Source of the DNA: CALHKP01 sp963558075
GTDB taxonomy: Bacteria; Bacillota; Clostridia; Peptostreptococcales; Anaerovoracaceae
Length of the DNA: 64,000 nt
NCBI GenBank assembly: GCA_963558075.1
Contig: CAUWFN010000009.1
Span: forward strand, 53,581-117,580
Direction: 5' to 3'
Part shown: positions 8,302 through 16,997 of the stretch, piece by piece
Position numbering within the stretch: the stretch's first letter is position 1
How the letters are laid out: each line of letters opens with the position of its first letter
The notes under the pieces: model-generated
Databases searched by the model: none
The model's input: the letters and a program-made list of their open reading frames with translations, nothing else
Told to the model about the DNA's origin: nothing
Position numbers and translations under genes: made by a program

Positions 8302-9179
8302 AGAGAATAAGCTTTGTTGCTTGTCTTACAGCATTTATGATTATGCTGGCATCATCAGCTGTATTTGCTGATTCAACACTTAAGATTACAGAGGCATATC
8401 CGCATGACGGACAGAAGAACACTACAGTAGAAAACATGAGTGTTAAGCTTACATTTAATAATCCTGTAGATGCCAAGGAAAATCATAAGGCAAACCTAAA
8501 ATGCATCAGCATAAAAGATAACAAAGGCAAAAAGCTACCTACAAAGGTTTACTACAACCCAGAAGATAGCAAGCAGGTTCTTGTTCTTGTAGATATGACT
8601 GACAAGAAAATCAAAGAAAAGAAGATTAAAATCAAGGACAACGCAAAATACACACTGACAGTTACAGATGATTTCACTGACAATGCAGGAAATACACTTG
8701 CAGAAACAGAGAAGATTTCATTTACAACTTTAAATCAGGCATGGAATACAAAGGTATACATGATCATGATGCTTTTGATGTTCGGAGGAATGTTCTTCTT
8801 CTCATCACGTCAGGCTAAGAAGCATATGGCTGAAAATCAGCAGACAACAAAAGAAGAACCGTTTAACCCATATAAGGAAGCAAAGAAAACAGGTAAGCCT
8901 CTTGCAGAGGTAATTGCTCAGCACGAAAAAGAAGAAGCAAAGAAGGCTGCAAAAGAAGCAAAGAAAGCGGCTCATGCTCATAAGGAAGAAGATGACTACG
9001 AGGAAGACTACGAAGAAGAACTTCTACCAGGTCACTTCAAAGTAAAGGCTGCAAAACCAATTGCCGCAGCCGGTGGAAAATATATTACAGGAAGAAAGGC
9101 AAAGGCCGAAGCAAGAAAAGCTGAGGAAGAAAGACTTGCCAAAAGAAGAGCCGCAGCTAAAAAGAAAAAGAAGAAATAG
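8298..9179 (+). CDS. Secreted/anchored Ig-like domain protein with lysine-rich tail
   Basis: This 293-residue protein has a signal peptide (residues 1-24, cleavage likely after VFA), then an extracellular Ig-like domain of the Big_5 type at about 25-145 (LKITEAYPHDGQKNTTVENM, LTVTDDFTDNAGN). A membrane helix follows at about 151-168, then a long charged cytoplasmic tail of Lys/Ala/Glu repeats ending in six lysines. The order is the reverse of a sorted cell-wall protein: the tail is inside. The gene overlaps tadA by four bases, and an AGGAACAG site lies inside tadA. I do not recognise a specific function. The tail could bind nucleic acid or another acidic partner, but that is speculation. Confidence 0.7.
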   Translation: MKRISFVACLTAFMIMLASSAVFADSTLKITEAYPHDGQKNTTVENMSVKLTFNNPVDAKENHKANLKCISIKDNKGKKLPTKVYYNPEDSKQVLVLVDMTDKKIKEKKIKIKDNAKYTLTVTDDFTDNAGNTLAETEKISFTTLNQAWNTKVYMIMMLLMFGGMFFFSSRQAKKHMAENQQTTKEEPFNPYKEAKKTGKPLAEVIAQHEKEEAKKAAKEAKKAAHAHKEEDDYEEDYEEELLPGHFKVKAAKPIAAAGGKYITGRKAKAEARKAEEERLAKRRAAAKKKKKK

Positions 9180-9191
9180 TTACGACCAGAA

Positions 9192-9226
9192 AAAATGAGC
9201 GGCATAACCGCTCATTTTCTTTTTTT
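9192..9226 (+). terminator. Intrinsic terminator after the tadA unit
   Basis: An 11-base stem (AAAATGAGCGG / CCGCTCATTTT) with a five-base loop is followed by CTTTTTTT. It lies 12 bases after the stop of the Ig-like gene. Confidence 0.93.
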
Positions 9227-9273
9227 AAATGTGCCATAGATTTGCACATTTAGATCGGAAGGATGTGTAACCC

Positions 9274-10239
9274 ATGAGAAACGAAATAGTAATAGCATCG
9301 TATGCCAAGATTAATCTGTCGATAGACGTGGGAGCTGTTATGGAAAACGGAATGCATCCCGTTGATATGATAATGCAGCAGCTTCTTTTTCACGATGATG
9401 TGAAAATCATGTATGAGGAAAATAGAGATGGGCAGAGCGGCTTTGATATAAAATTAAAATCAAATAAGCCATTTCTCCCTACTGACCAGAGAAATCTAGC
9501 CTACAGAGCGGCGATGCTTATGATTGAATACGTGAATGCGCACCATGATAGATATAGAGATGTTGCAGGCGGAGGAAGTATCTTTATTGATATTACGAAG
9601 AGAATTCCTGTCGCGGCAGGACTTGCAGGCGGAAGCGGCAATGCAGCGGCTGTACTGCATGGACTTAATACAATCTGGAACCTTAGACTTTCTCTTTCTG
9701 AGCTTTGTGATCTTGGTAAAGAGCTTGGATCTGATATTCCGTTTTGTCTTATTGGACAGGCAAGAGGAAACTACATGCTCCCAAAAAAGATTCGCAAAGA
9801 CCCTATGGCATCATCATGTGCTAGGGCTACAGGAACAGGAACTGAGCTTGAGGTTCTAAAGCCTTTTAAGAGGGCAGTTGTAATAGCAAAGCCTCCGATG
9901 GGGGTTTCAACAAAGGAAGTTTATCAGGGAATCGATTCTTGTGAGATACTGGAGCGTCCTGACAATGACAGGCTTGCAGTAGGTCTTGCCGAAAAGAATG
10001 AGAAGCTGATACTTGATAATATGATAAATGTGCTGGAGAATTATACACTTCAAGCATGTCCTGAGGTTGCAGAGCTGAAGACGTTTGTAAGCGGTATTGA
10101 TTCTGCGCAGAAGGTTTTGATGAGCGGAAGCGGTCCGACAATATTTGCTTTGTTCTCTACAATGGAGGATGCTTTTGATGCATGTGATCGAATTAGAAAA
10201 AAAGGGTATGAAGCGTACTGGACAAAGATGACGAGGTGA
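9274..10239 (+). CDS. ispE: 4-diphosphocytidyl-2-C-methyl-D-erythritol kinase
   Basis: This GHMP-family kinase phosphorylates CDP-ME in the MEP isoprenoid pathway. The 321-residue protein has the N-terminal YAKINLSIDV, the ATP-binding glycine loop PVAAGLAGGSGNAAAVL near residues 111-127 and the C-terminal motif MSGSGPTIFALF. It is a little longer than the usual 280-300 residues because of an insertion near residues 160-190 (PKKIRKDPMASSCARATG). GGAAGGAT precedes the ATG by about ten bases. A GntR regulator gene follows after 12 bases, so the two are probably co-transcribed. Confidence 0.93.
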   Translation: MRNEIVIASYAKINLSIDVGAVMENGMHPVDMIMQQLLFHDDVKIMYEENRDGQSGFDIKLKSNKPFLPTDQRNLAYRAAMLMIEYVNAHHDRYRDVAGGGSIFIDITKRIPVAAGLAGGSGNAAAVLHGLNTIWNLRLSLSELCDLGKELGSDIPFCLIGQARGNYMLPKKIRKDPMASSCARATGTGTELEVLKPFKRAVVIAKPPMGVSTKEVYQGIDSCEILERPDNDRLAVGLAEKNEKLILDNMINVLENYTLQACPEVAELKTFVSGIDSAQKVLMSGSGPTIFALFSTMEDAFDACDRIRKKGYEAYWTKMTR

Positions 10240-10251
10240 TAGGAGAAGATT

Positions 10252-10920
10252 ATGCTGAATTTTGATTTACAGAATCATAGGTTATTACGAGAAGTTGTTT
10301 ATGAGGAGCTAAAAAAACAGATTCTAGCCGGTAGTATCACTCCCGGCATGAGAATGATGGAGGTTGAACTTGCAGAGGATATGGGCGTGAGCAGAACGCC
10401 TGTAAGAGAGGCTATCAGAAAACTGGAAAAAGAAGGTCTAGTTACTATTGAGCCAAGAAAGGGAGCTTATGCATCAGATATTTCTGTTAAGGATATCGTA
10501 GATGTACTTGAGGTGCGTGAGGAGCTAGAAGGACTATCCGCATCCCTTGCTGCAACAAGAATTACAGAAGAAGAACTAGAGAATCTGAAAGAGCTTACAG
10601 AAGGCTATGCGAAAGCAATCAAAAATAATGACATGGAAAGCATGATTCACTATGACGAGCTTTTCCATAAATCAATAGTAAAATCAAGCGGAAATAAAAC
10701 TCTGATTAAGTTCAGCGCAACTGTTCAGGAGCTTGTTTTGCGTTTCAGATATCTGTACTACGACAAATTTTCTCTGTACGGAAGTATGCCTAGCGAGCAT
10801 ATGAATATTATTGAGGCTATAGGAAGTGGAGACGAGAAGAAGGCTCGTGAAGCTGCCGATACTCATGTAAGAAAGCTAAAAGAATTTGTTATGAAGGAAG
10901 GAGAATCAGCTTTTAAATAG
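10252..10920 (+). CDS. GntR family transcriptional regulator (FCD type)
   Basis: This 222-residue regulator has an N-terminal winged helix (residues 12-75, with the recognition helix in MGVSRTPVREAIRKLEKEGL) and a C-terminal all-helical FCD ligand domain with the usual metal-binding pattern: Asp in YDELFH, His in the same motif, and later histidines in SEHMNIIEAI and ADTHVRKL. FCD regulators generally respond to small organic acids. AGGAGA precedes the ATG. It lies 12 bases after ispE and 36 before the MATE exporter; the exporter is a possible target, but no operator is apparent. Confidence 0.88.
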   Translation: MLNFDLQNHRLLREVVYEELKKQILAGSITPGMRMMEVELAEDMGVSRTPVREAIRKLEKEGLVTIEPRKGAYASDISVKDIVDVLEVREELEGLSASLAATRITEEELENLKELTEGYAKAIKNNDMESMIHYDELFHKSIVKSSGNKTLIKFSATVQELVLRFRYLYYDKFSLYGSMPSEHMNIIEAIGSGDEKKAREAADTHVRKLKEFVMKEGESAFK

Positions 10921-10956
10921 TGATTTCCTTGTGTGTGTGAAAGGAAGTGAACATTT

Positions 10957-12306
10957 TTGGAGGACGTGCGTCTAAATGGAATAACAGAAGGTGTTATCTG
11001 GAAGGAACTTTTGAAGTTCTCCGCCCCGCTTTTGATTGGAAATCTGTTTCAGCAGCTTTACAATATGGTTGACTCTATAATAGTGGGAAACTACGTGGGA
11101 AGCGAGGCTCTCGCAGCAGTAGGCTCAAGCGTTGTAATAATCAACATGGTAATAGGATTTTTCATGGGGATTGCAACAGGGGCAGGCGTTATGCTGTCTC
11201 AGTATTATGGAGCAAAGGACGAAAGAGGCGTTCAGAATACAATTCATACGGCAATAATGGCGCTGTTTCTAAGCGGAGTTGTCGTAACTGTAATAGGTGT
11301 TTTGGCTGCTTCAACAATAATTAGGCTTATGCATACGCCGGCTGAGGTAGAGGACCTTTCGGTTCTATATCTTCGCATATTTTTCCTTGGAGGTGTTCCT
11401 CTTGTAATTTACAATGCAGGTGCAGGACTTTTGAGGGCGGTAGGCGATGCAAAGAGACCTCTTTACTATCTGATTGTGGCAAGTATTGTCAACATAATTT
11501 TAGACTTTGTATTCGTGCTGTACTTTGATATGGGCGTTGCAGGTGTTGCTATTGCAACTATAATTGCAGAGACTGTTTCTGCAGTGCTTGTAATGCGAAC
11601 TTTGATGACAGACGATGACATGTACAAAGTTCATCTCAAAAAACTAAAAATCCAGAAAAACTATCTCGAATCAATAATGCGAGTGGGTTTTCCTGCAGGA
11701 ATTCAGCAGTCTGTAATTTCGTTTTCGAACGTAATTGTACAGGCAAATATAAATGTTTTTGGTGCGGCTGCAGTAGCCGGAGCCGGAGCATACAACAAAG
11801 TCGATGCCTTCGTAATGCTGCCGTTTATGAGCCTTAGCCTTGCGAGCACGACATTTATTGGCCAGAATATAGGCGCAAAAAAGTGGGATAGAGTAAGGAA
11901 ATCAGCTAGAAGCTGTTTTGCTCTTTCTACAGGAGTTACAGTGACCCTATCGATTTTGCTTCTGATGTTTGGAACAAAGATAATGGGCATCTTTACAGAT
12001 GATGCAGAAGTAATCTACTATGGAAGTCTCATGATGAAATGGATGGCTCCGTTCTATTTCCTATGCAGCTTTACAAACGTATGTAGCGGTGTAATCAGAG
12101 GAAGCGGCGAGGCTATGATTCCTATGTTTATAATGGTTGGAAATTTCTGCCTTGTAAGAATGGTATGGCTTGCGATTACAACACGTATATTTGGAAATAT
12201 TCACGTAGTTTTCGCATGTTATGTGTTCACATGGGTTACAGCATCTATCATGATGATGATATACTACAAGAAGGGTAACTGGCTAAGACGTTATCTAAAC
12301 GAATAG
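10957..12306 (+). CDS. MATE family efflux transporter
   Basis: This 449-residue transporter has about twelve membrane helices. The N-terminal signature LLIGNLFQQLYNMVDSIIVG and the following GSEALAAVGSS are characteristic of the MATE/NorM family, which exchanges cationic drugs or metabolites for Na+ or H+. The start is a TTG at 10957 (residues MEDVRLNGITEG) with AAAGGAAGTGA seven bases upstream; no better in-frame ATG lies near the conserved N-terminus. It follows the GntR regulator by 36 bases. The substrate cannot be read from sequence. Confidence 0.92.
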   Translation: MEDVRLNGITEGVIWKELLKFSAPLLIGNLFQQLYNMVDSIIVGNYVGSEALAAVGSSVVIINMVIGFFMGIATGAGVMLSQYYGAKDERGVQNTIHTAIMALFLSGVVVTVIGVLAASTIIRLMHTPAEVEDLSVLYLRIFFLGGVPLVIYNAGAGLLRAVGDAKRPLYYLIVASIVNIILDFVFVLYFDMGVAGVAIATIIAETVSAVLVMRTLMTDDDMYKVHLKKLKIQKNYLESIMRVGFPAGIQQSVISFSNVIVQANINVFGAAAVAGAGAYNKVDAFVMLPFMSLSLASTTFIGQNIGAKKWDRVRKSARSCFALSTGVTVTLSILLLMFGTKIMGIFTDDAEVIYYGSLMMKWMAPFYFLCSFTNVCSGVIRGSGEAMIPMFIMVGNFCLVRMVWLAITTRIFGNIHVVFACYVFTWVTASIMMMIYYKKGNWLRRYLNE

Positions 12307-12446
12307 GATAAGGAAAAATAAATCTACATATATCGATACAAAAGATATATAATAGAAATATAGGTATGAAGTGCAGATACGGATTTTGCCGTATGTGCCT
12401 GTGATGAAAGCAAACTGACTATATATAGTATGGATTAAAAAGGAGA

Positions 12447-12486
12447 CAGATTTCGCATCGCTACGGTGCGAAATCTGCCTCTTTTT
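12447..12486 (+). terminator. Bidirectional terminator between MATE and DUF2871 genes
   Basis: An 11-base perfect stem (CAGATTTCGCA / TGCGAAATCTG, 12447-12457 with 12467-12477) is flanked by AAAAAGG on the left and CCTCTTTTTT on the right. It can stop both convergent genes. A weaker hairpin (ATACGG...CCGTAT) lies about 60 bases upstream in the same 188-base gap. Confidence 0.88.
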
Positions 12487-12494
12487 TGGTACTT

Positions 12495-12920
12495 TTATTT
12501 CTGAGCTTCTACTGCTTTTCTAAGAGCTAGAAGAAGTAGCAGAAGTCCTACAAACAGAGCAATATGTGTAACCCCTGCAATTCCTGAGATTGCAGCATCT
12601 GCACCTGATGAAAGGACGATTCCTTTAACCTGCACGATGCCACGTACAGCAAGCATTATTACCATAACAGGAAGAGCAATGTTGTAAGTTACAAGAAACG
12701 GTCTAAACAGCTTCTGTTCAAGAAGCGGAAAGTTCTTTGCAAAAAGAATGATCAGAAGGAACATCAGGCATCCTAAAACCATAAGATGAACGTGACCAAA
12801 TGCAAGAGCTGTTCTACCTGTAAAACCGTTGAACTTGGTGAATTCTCTATAGAATACGCCAAATGCCATCGCTGAAACAAAATAAGTAATCGAAATGTTT
12901 GAAAGTTTTTTGTAATCCAT
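12495..12920 (-). CDS. DUF2871 family membrane protein
   Basis: This 141-residue protein has four hydrophobic helices and resembles the DUF2871 family of small membrane proteins. Histidines lie in the second helix (FGHVHLMVLG) and the fourth (VTHIALFVG). The H-x-H arrangement is reminiscent of haem- or copper-binding helices in oxidase-like families, but that is only a resemblance. GAGGT precedes the ATG. It is a monocistronic unit between two terminators. Function unknown. Confidence 0.7.
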   Translation of the reverse strand: MDYKKLSNISITYFVSAMAFGVFYREFTKFNGFTGRTALAFGHVHLMVLGCLMFLLIILFAKNFPLLEQKLFRPFLVTYNIALPVMVIMLAVRGIVQVKGIVLSSGADAAISGIAGVTHIALFVGLLLLLLALRKAVEAQK

Positions 12921-12993
12921 TTTTATACCTCTTTTCTACTAATTTACCTTTATAATTGATATACACAAGGAGCTGGTTCTAAACATATTTCCG

Positions 12994-13030
12994 AAAAAAA
13001 GCGGAAAGGCCCGTGTTGAACCTTCCCGCT
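12994..13030 (-). terminator. Intrinsic terminator of htrA
   Basis: On the minus strand a stem AGCGGGAAGG / CCTTTCCGCT (13021-13030 with 13000-13009) is followed by TTTTTTTC. It begins 33 bases after the htrA stop codon. Confidence 0.88.
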
Positions 13031-13062
13031 CATGGAGTTTTATATGACGTACAGCAAAAGTT

Positions 13063-14487
13063 TTACTGAGCTTCACTTAATGTAATATCAAATGTCTGTT
13101 TTTCGTCGTCTCTAACTACTTCTATTTTTACGGAATCACCTGGTTTATGTTTGTCTAAAACCTTGGAGATATCTGCAAGTCTTGAGATTTTACTTCCGTC
13201 GATGGAGATGATTCTATCTCCAGGCTGAAGTCCTGATTCTCTTGACTCAGGGCTCGAAAGCTCTGCAACGTAGATTCCAAAAGCATCTAGATTGTACTGT
13301 CTTGCGGCTTCTGCGTCAGTTGCATTGAGAATTTTGATTCCTAGCATTGCTCTGTCAGTTACTTTTCCGTTTTCGATAAGATCCTTTGCGATTTCAGCGG
13401 CTTTGTTGATTGGAATAGCAAAGCCAAGGCCTTCGACGTCAGAACCTGAGGATTTTGCAACAACGATTCCGATTAGATTTCCGTGACCATCAAATAATCC
13501 GCCCCCGGAGTTTCCTGGGTTGATTGATGCATCTGTCTGAAGCAGGGTCATAGTCTTTCCATCTATGTCAAGCTCTCTTGAAAGGGAGCTGATGATTCCT
13601 GTTGAGGCTGTTCCGCCAAGCTCGCCGAGAGGGTTTCCGATTGCAACTGCAAGATCTCCTACAGAAAGGTCTTTTACGTTACCGTATTTAGCTGCGGAGA
13701 AACCGCTGCCTTTGATTTTGATAACGGCAACATCTGTCTGAGGGTCTGTTCCTACAACAGATGCCTTGTAGTTCTTGCCATTTTTGAGTGTTACAGTGAT
13801 GTTGGATGCACCCTCAATTACGTGGTTACATGTGAGGATGTATCCATCTGTATCTATAATAACGCCGCTTCCTGCGCCTTCTGTTATGTAGTTTTGAATC
13901 AGAGCGTCTTGCGCAACAGACTCTGTTCTAATTTCAACTACAGCATCCTGGTTAGCAGCGACGATTTCCTCAATAGATTTTTCGCTTCCTGTAGATTTAG
14001 AAAGTGTATAGTTCGTTGCCGAAATCGTGTTTCCGCTTGTCTTGCTCATAAGGTTTACCCCAAGAAGAGTGATTCCGGAGGTTGCAACCATACAGCAAAT
14101 CATAGCTATGATAAAGCACTTTTTAGTAATGAACTGAGGGCCTGTTTTCTTTTTCTTTTTCTTTGCCTTTGGTTGAGGGGCGCTTGGGCCACCATCAAAG
14201 CCGCCAGTACCGCTGTCAAAGCCGCTTGGGCCGCCGGCATTAAATCCATTATCAAAGCCTCCCGGGCCGGAGTTTCCGAATCCTGCAGAATCTGATCCGC
14301 TATAAGTTTGGCTTCCTGTGCTAAAGCCGCAGTCTGAATTGCTGCATCCGCTGCAGCCTGCATTCGGATCTGTATTACAGCCAGCTGAAGTAAAGCCGGC
14401 ATTGTTGTTTGTGTTACCGCTGTTTGTGTTGTAGCCATCAGGACTATAGGGTTTTCCATAAGTAATGAAGTTCGGTTCTTTATTCAT
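13063..14487 (-). CDS. htrA: HtrA/DegP-like serine protease
   Basis: This membrane-anchored quality-control protease has 474 residues. A low-complexity Gly/Asn/Ser N-terminal tail of about 110 residues ends in a KAKKKKKK stretch, followed by one membrane helix (near 125-145), a trypsin-like domain and one PDZ domain. The triad is visible: His in TCNHVIEGA, Asp in PQTDVAVIKI, Ser in GNSGGGLF. The cytosolic tail contains four cysteines spaced C-x7-C-x2-C-x4-C, which is unusual. AAGGA is nine bases before the ATG chosen; an ATG two codons upstream is too close to it. The gene is divergent from hslO. Confidence 0.92.
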   Translation of the reverse strand: MNKEPNFITYGKPYSPDGYNTNSGNTNNNAGFTSAGCNTDPNAGCSGCSNSDCGFSTGSQTYSGSDSAGFGNSGPGGFDNGFNAGGPSGFDSGTGGFDGGPSAPQPKAKKKKKKTGPQFITKKCFIIAMICCMVATSGITLLGVNLMSKTSGNTISATNYTLSKSTGSEKSIEEIVAANQDAVVEIRTESVAQDALIQNYITEGAGSGVIIDTDGYILTCNHVIEGASNITVTLKNGKNYKASVVGTDPQTDVAVIKIKGSGFSAAKYGNVKDLSVGDLAVAIGNPLGELGGTASTGIISSLSRELDIDGKTMTLLQTDASINPGNSGGGLFDGHGNLIGIVVAKSSGSDVEGLGFAIPINKAAEIAKDLIENGKVTDRAMLGIKILNATDAEAARQYNLDAFGIYVAELSSPESRESGLQPGDRIISIDGSKISRLADISKVLDKHKPGDSVKIEVVRDDEKQTFDITLSEAQ

Positions 14488-14566
14488 ATGCATTTTTCCT
14501 TTCTTTGAATATGTTTAAATTATAGAACACAAATATGGATTTACTGTGTAAAAAAGGTTAAAAATA

Positions 14567-14575
14567 TGGTAGAAT
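14567..14575 (+). promoter_or_regulatory. Extended -10 promoter element of hslO
   Basis: TGGTAGAAT is an extended -10 (TGnTAGAAT) 42 bases before the hslO ATG. The surrounding 11-mer TATGGTAGAAT is identical to that of the tadA promoter. No good -35 is present at 16-18 bases, which is common for extended -10 promoters. Confidence 0.5.
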
Positions 14576-14616
14576 ATATGATTGATATATAAAAGGAAAT
14601 GGAAAGGAATATAGAG

Positions 14617-15534
14617 ATGAGCAAAGTAATCACAGCGATAGATAAAAGCAAATCATATAGAGTATATATAACTATTACAGCAGATACAGTAGAAAAAGCA
14701 AGAGAAATTCATAATACTACACCTCTTGCAACAGCAGGACTTGGACGTGTTCTAACTGGTGCAGGACTTATGGGCCTTCTGCTAAAAAACGAATCTGACA
14801 AGCTTACAGTTCAGTTCAAAGGAGAAGGACCTGCAAAGATGATCCTTGCAACAGCAGATGCAAATGGAAACGTAAAAGGATATATAGCAAATCCAAACGT
14901 TGAGCTTCCTCTTGTAGATGGAAATCATCTTGATGTAGGCGGAAGTCTTGGAGTTGGAGAGCTTACAGTAATCAAAGACTTAGGGCTAAAGGAACCTTAT
15001 GTAGGAAAGATTGCTCTAGTTTCTGGAGAAATTGCAGATGACCTTACAGCATATTATTATATATCAGAGCAGCAGAATACATCAGTTGCTCTTGGAGTTA
15101 AGATAGGAACAGACTGCAGAGTTCTTTGTGCAGGAGGAATGATTATTCAGATGCTTCCTGATGCAGAGGATGGTTCAGTTGATGCATTAGAAAAGATGCT
15201 TGCAGATATGCCGCCAATGACAACAGTAATCGAACAGACACTTCTGAAGTCAGCAGGCAGAAGCGAAGAAGGCGTCGTAGAGCTTTTGATGGAAGAAATT
15301 TTCGCAGACATGCCAGAGGAGTATGCTCCAGTAAAGCTTGATTCAAGAGAAATAAACTGGAACTGCGACTGCAGCGAAGAGCGTCTTGAGCAGGTGCTTA
15401 TGACAATCGGAGTTTCTGATCTTGAGGAAATAATAGAAGAAGACAAGGGAGCTGAGCTTGTGTGCCAGTTCTGCGAAAAGAAGTATTTCTTTGATGAGGA
15501 ACATCTGAAGAGAATTTTGGAGCAGATGAAGTAA
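14617..15534 (+). CDS. hslO: Hsp33 redox-regulated chaperone
   Basis: This 305-residue cytosolic holdase is inactive when its C-terminal cysteines bind zinc and becomes active on oxidation. The zinc site is complete: CDC in WNCDCSEE and CQFC in the last 40 residues, the family's CxC...CxxC pattern. The N-terminal domain has GRVLTGAGLMGLLLK and QFKGEGPAKMIL. I chose the ATG of MSKVITAIDKS because AAAGGA lies eight bases upstream; an in-frame ATG six codons earlier has a tighter, poorer site. It is divergent from htrA and ten bases before ddl. Confidence 0.94.
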   Translation: MSKVITAIDKSKSYRVYITITADTVEKAREIHNTTPLATAGLGRVLTGAGLMGLLLKNESDKLTVQFKGEGPAKMILATADANGNVKGYIANPNVELPLVDGNHLDVGGSLGVGELTVIKDLGLKEPYVGKIALVSGEIADDLTAYYYISEQQNTSVALGVKIGTDCRVLCAGGMIIQMLPDAEDGSVDALEKMLADMPPMTTVIEQTLLKSAGRSEEGVVELLMEEIFADMPEEYAPVKLDSREINWNCDCSEERLEQVLMTIGVSDLEEIIEEDKGAELVCQFCEKKYFFDEEHLKRILEQMK

Positions 15535-15543
15535 AGAGAAAGC

Positions 15544-16605
15544 GTGACAGATTTGAGTTTAGACAAAATTGGAGTAATATTTGGCGGACGCTCAGGCGAG
15601 CACGAGGTATCGCTTATGTCCGCGGCAGCAGTTATAGATGCTATTGACAAGACAAAACACGAAATAGTAAAAATAGGAATAGATCATAGCGGTAAGTGGT
15701 TCCTCTTTGATGGAGAAACCTCGGAGATTGCAGATGGAAGCTGGGAAAAGAGTGCTTCTGCGATAAAACCAGGAGATATCAAAAATCTAGTTGATTTTGC
15801 TCTTCCGGTTCTTCATGGTACCTTCGGAGAAGACGGAACGATACAGGGACTTTTCGAAATGCTTGACATACCTTATGCAGGATGCGGTGTTTTGGCATCT
15901 TCTATGTGCATGGACAAAGCTGTTGCGAAGGGTATATTCGTTCAGAGCGAGATACCGACATGTGACTATAAGCTAGTTTATGCGGAGGATGTAAAAAGGG
16001 ATGTCTGCGACGAGGCTGCGAAAATAATGACAAAATTTGCAGGTGACGTTTTTGTTAAACCTGCTAATATGGGTTCAAGCGTTGGAATTTCCAAAGCGAG
16101 AAATATTGAAGAGTTAAAGAGGGCACTTCTTCTTGCGGCGAAATTTGATAGAAGAATTTTGATAGAGGAAGCTGTGAATGCAAGAGAAGTTGAGACAGGC
16201 GTGATTGGAAACTTTTATCCAGAGGTTGCAGCTGTCGGCGAAATTGCAGCGGCAGCTGACTTTTACGATTACGAGGCTAAGTATTCCGATGACATGGGTA
16301 CAGTAATCACTGTTCCTGCGGATTTACCTGAGGCTACAATCAAAAAAATAAGAAAGCTTGCGCTCAGAGCTTACAGGGCAATGTCCTGCGAAGGCTTTGC
16401 ACGCATTGATTTTTTTGTTTCTAGAGATACGGGAGAGGTTTATATCAACGAGATAAATACGATTCCTGGATTTACAAAATATAGCATGTTCCCTTCACTC
16501 TGGAAGGAAGCGGGGGTCGGATTTACTGATCTTATCGAAAGGATAGTGGAGTTAGGATATGAAAGATATAATGATAAAAATAAAAGGCAAACAGTTTATA
16601 GATAA
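15544..16605 (+). CDS. ddl: D-alanine--D-alanine ligase
   Basis: This ATP-grasp enzyme makes the D-Ala-D-Ala dipeptide of peptidoglycan. The N-terminal IGVIFGGRSGEHEVSL, the ATP-grasp KPANMGSSVGISK near residues 175-187, and the C-terminal INEINTIPGFTKYSMFP are diagnostic. The active-site Tyr region (FYDYEAKYSD) contains a Tyr rather than Phe after YDYEAK, the pattern expected of D-Ala-D-Ala ligases rather than D-lactate ligases. The start is GTG at 15544 with a weak AAGAGAAAG site. The last 47 bases overlap the DUF1934 gene in another frame. Confidence 0.94.
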   Translation: MTDLSLDKIGVIFGGRSGEHEVSLMSAAAVIDAIDKTKHEIVKIGIDHSGKWFLFDGETSEIADGSWEKSASAIKPGDIKNLVDFALPVLHGTFGEDGTIQGLFEMLDIPYAGCGVLASSMCMDKAVAKGIFVQSEIPTCDYKLVYAEDVKRDVCDEAAKIMTKFAGDVFVKPANMGSSVGISKARNIEELKRALLLAAKFDRRILIEEAVNAREVETGVIGNFYPEVAAVGEIAAAADFYDYEAKYSDDMGTVITVPADLPEATIKKIRKLALRAYRAMSCEGFARIDFFVSRDTGEVYINEINTIPGFTKYSMFPSLWKEAGVGFTDLIERIVELGYERYNDKNKRQTVYR

Positions 16606-16987
16606 TGAAGCTGAAGACACCATGGAATTTGTCACTGAGGGACAGATGTATGAGAGAAATGGAAGTCTGTACTATCTGTATGATGAATGTGAGTTTTCTG
16701 GTTTTGAAAACTGCAAGACAAGTCTAAAGATTACAGATGATAGCCTGCGCATGAAGCGCATCGGAAAAGGTGCGACTTTTGGAGCAGATTTGTTTCTCAA
16801 GGTAGGCGAAAGATTCACCACAACCTACAAAACACAAGTGGGTGATATGGACATGGAGGTCAGAACGAGCAGTCTGACAAATAACCTCGATGCAGAGGGT
16901 TATGGAAAAGTTACTGTAGACTATAGGATTTCACTTGGTGGAATCGCAGATATGAGAAATCTGCTAGAGATAGAGATTATGCAGTAG
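16559..16987 (+). CDS. DUF1934 family beta-barrel protein
   Basis: This 142-residue protein fits the DUF1934 (YwiB-like) family of small beta-barrel proteins of unknown function. Alternating strands are obvious (GSLYYLYDECEFSG, EGYGKVTVDYRISLGG). The ATG lies 47 bases inside ddl, behind GGAGTTAGGAT, so translation is coupled to ddl. A 36-residue membrane peptide gene starts ten bases after the stop. The function is not known; position next to a cell-wall gene is the only clue. Confidence 0.8.
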   Translation: MKDIMIKIKGKQFIDNEAEDTMEFVTEGQMYERNGSLYYLYDECEFSGFENCKTSLKITDDSLRMKRIGKGATFGADLFLKVGERFTTTYKTQVGDMDMEVRTSSLTNNLDAEGYGKVTVDYRISLGGIADMRNLLEIEIMQ

Positions 16988-16997
16988 GGGGATTAAA

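Noticed and set aside
12344..12430. Possible structured RNA between the MATE and DUF2871 genes
   Set aside because: There is one short hairpin (ATACGG/CCGTAT), but the stretch lies downstream of both convergent genes and matches no riboswitch core that I know.
13822..14459. Open frames opposite and within the low-complexity tail of htrA
   Set aside because: They arise from the Gly/Asn/Ser repeat codons read in other frames; htrA itself has complete protease motifs.
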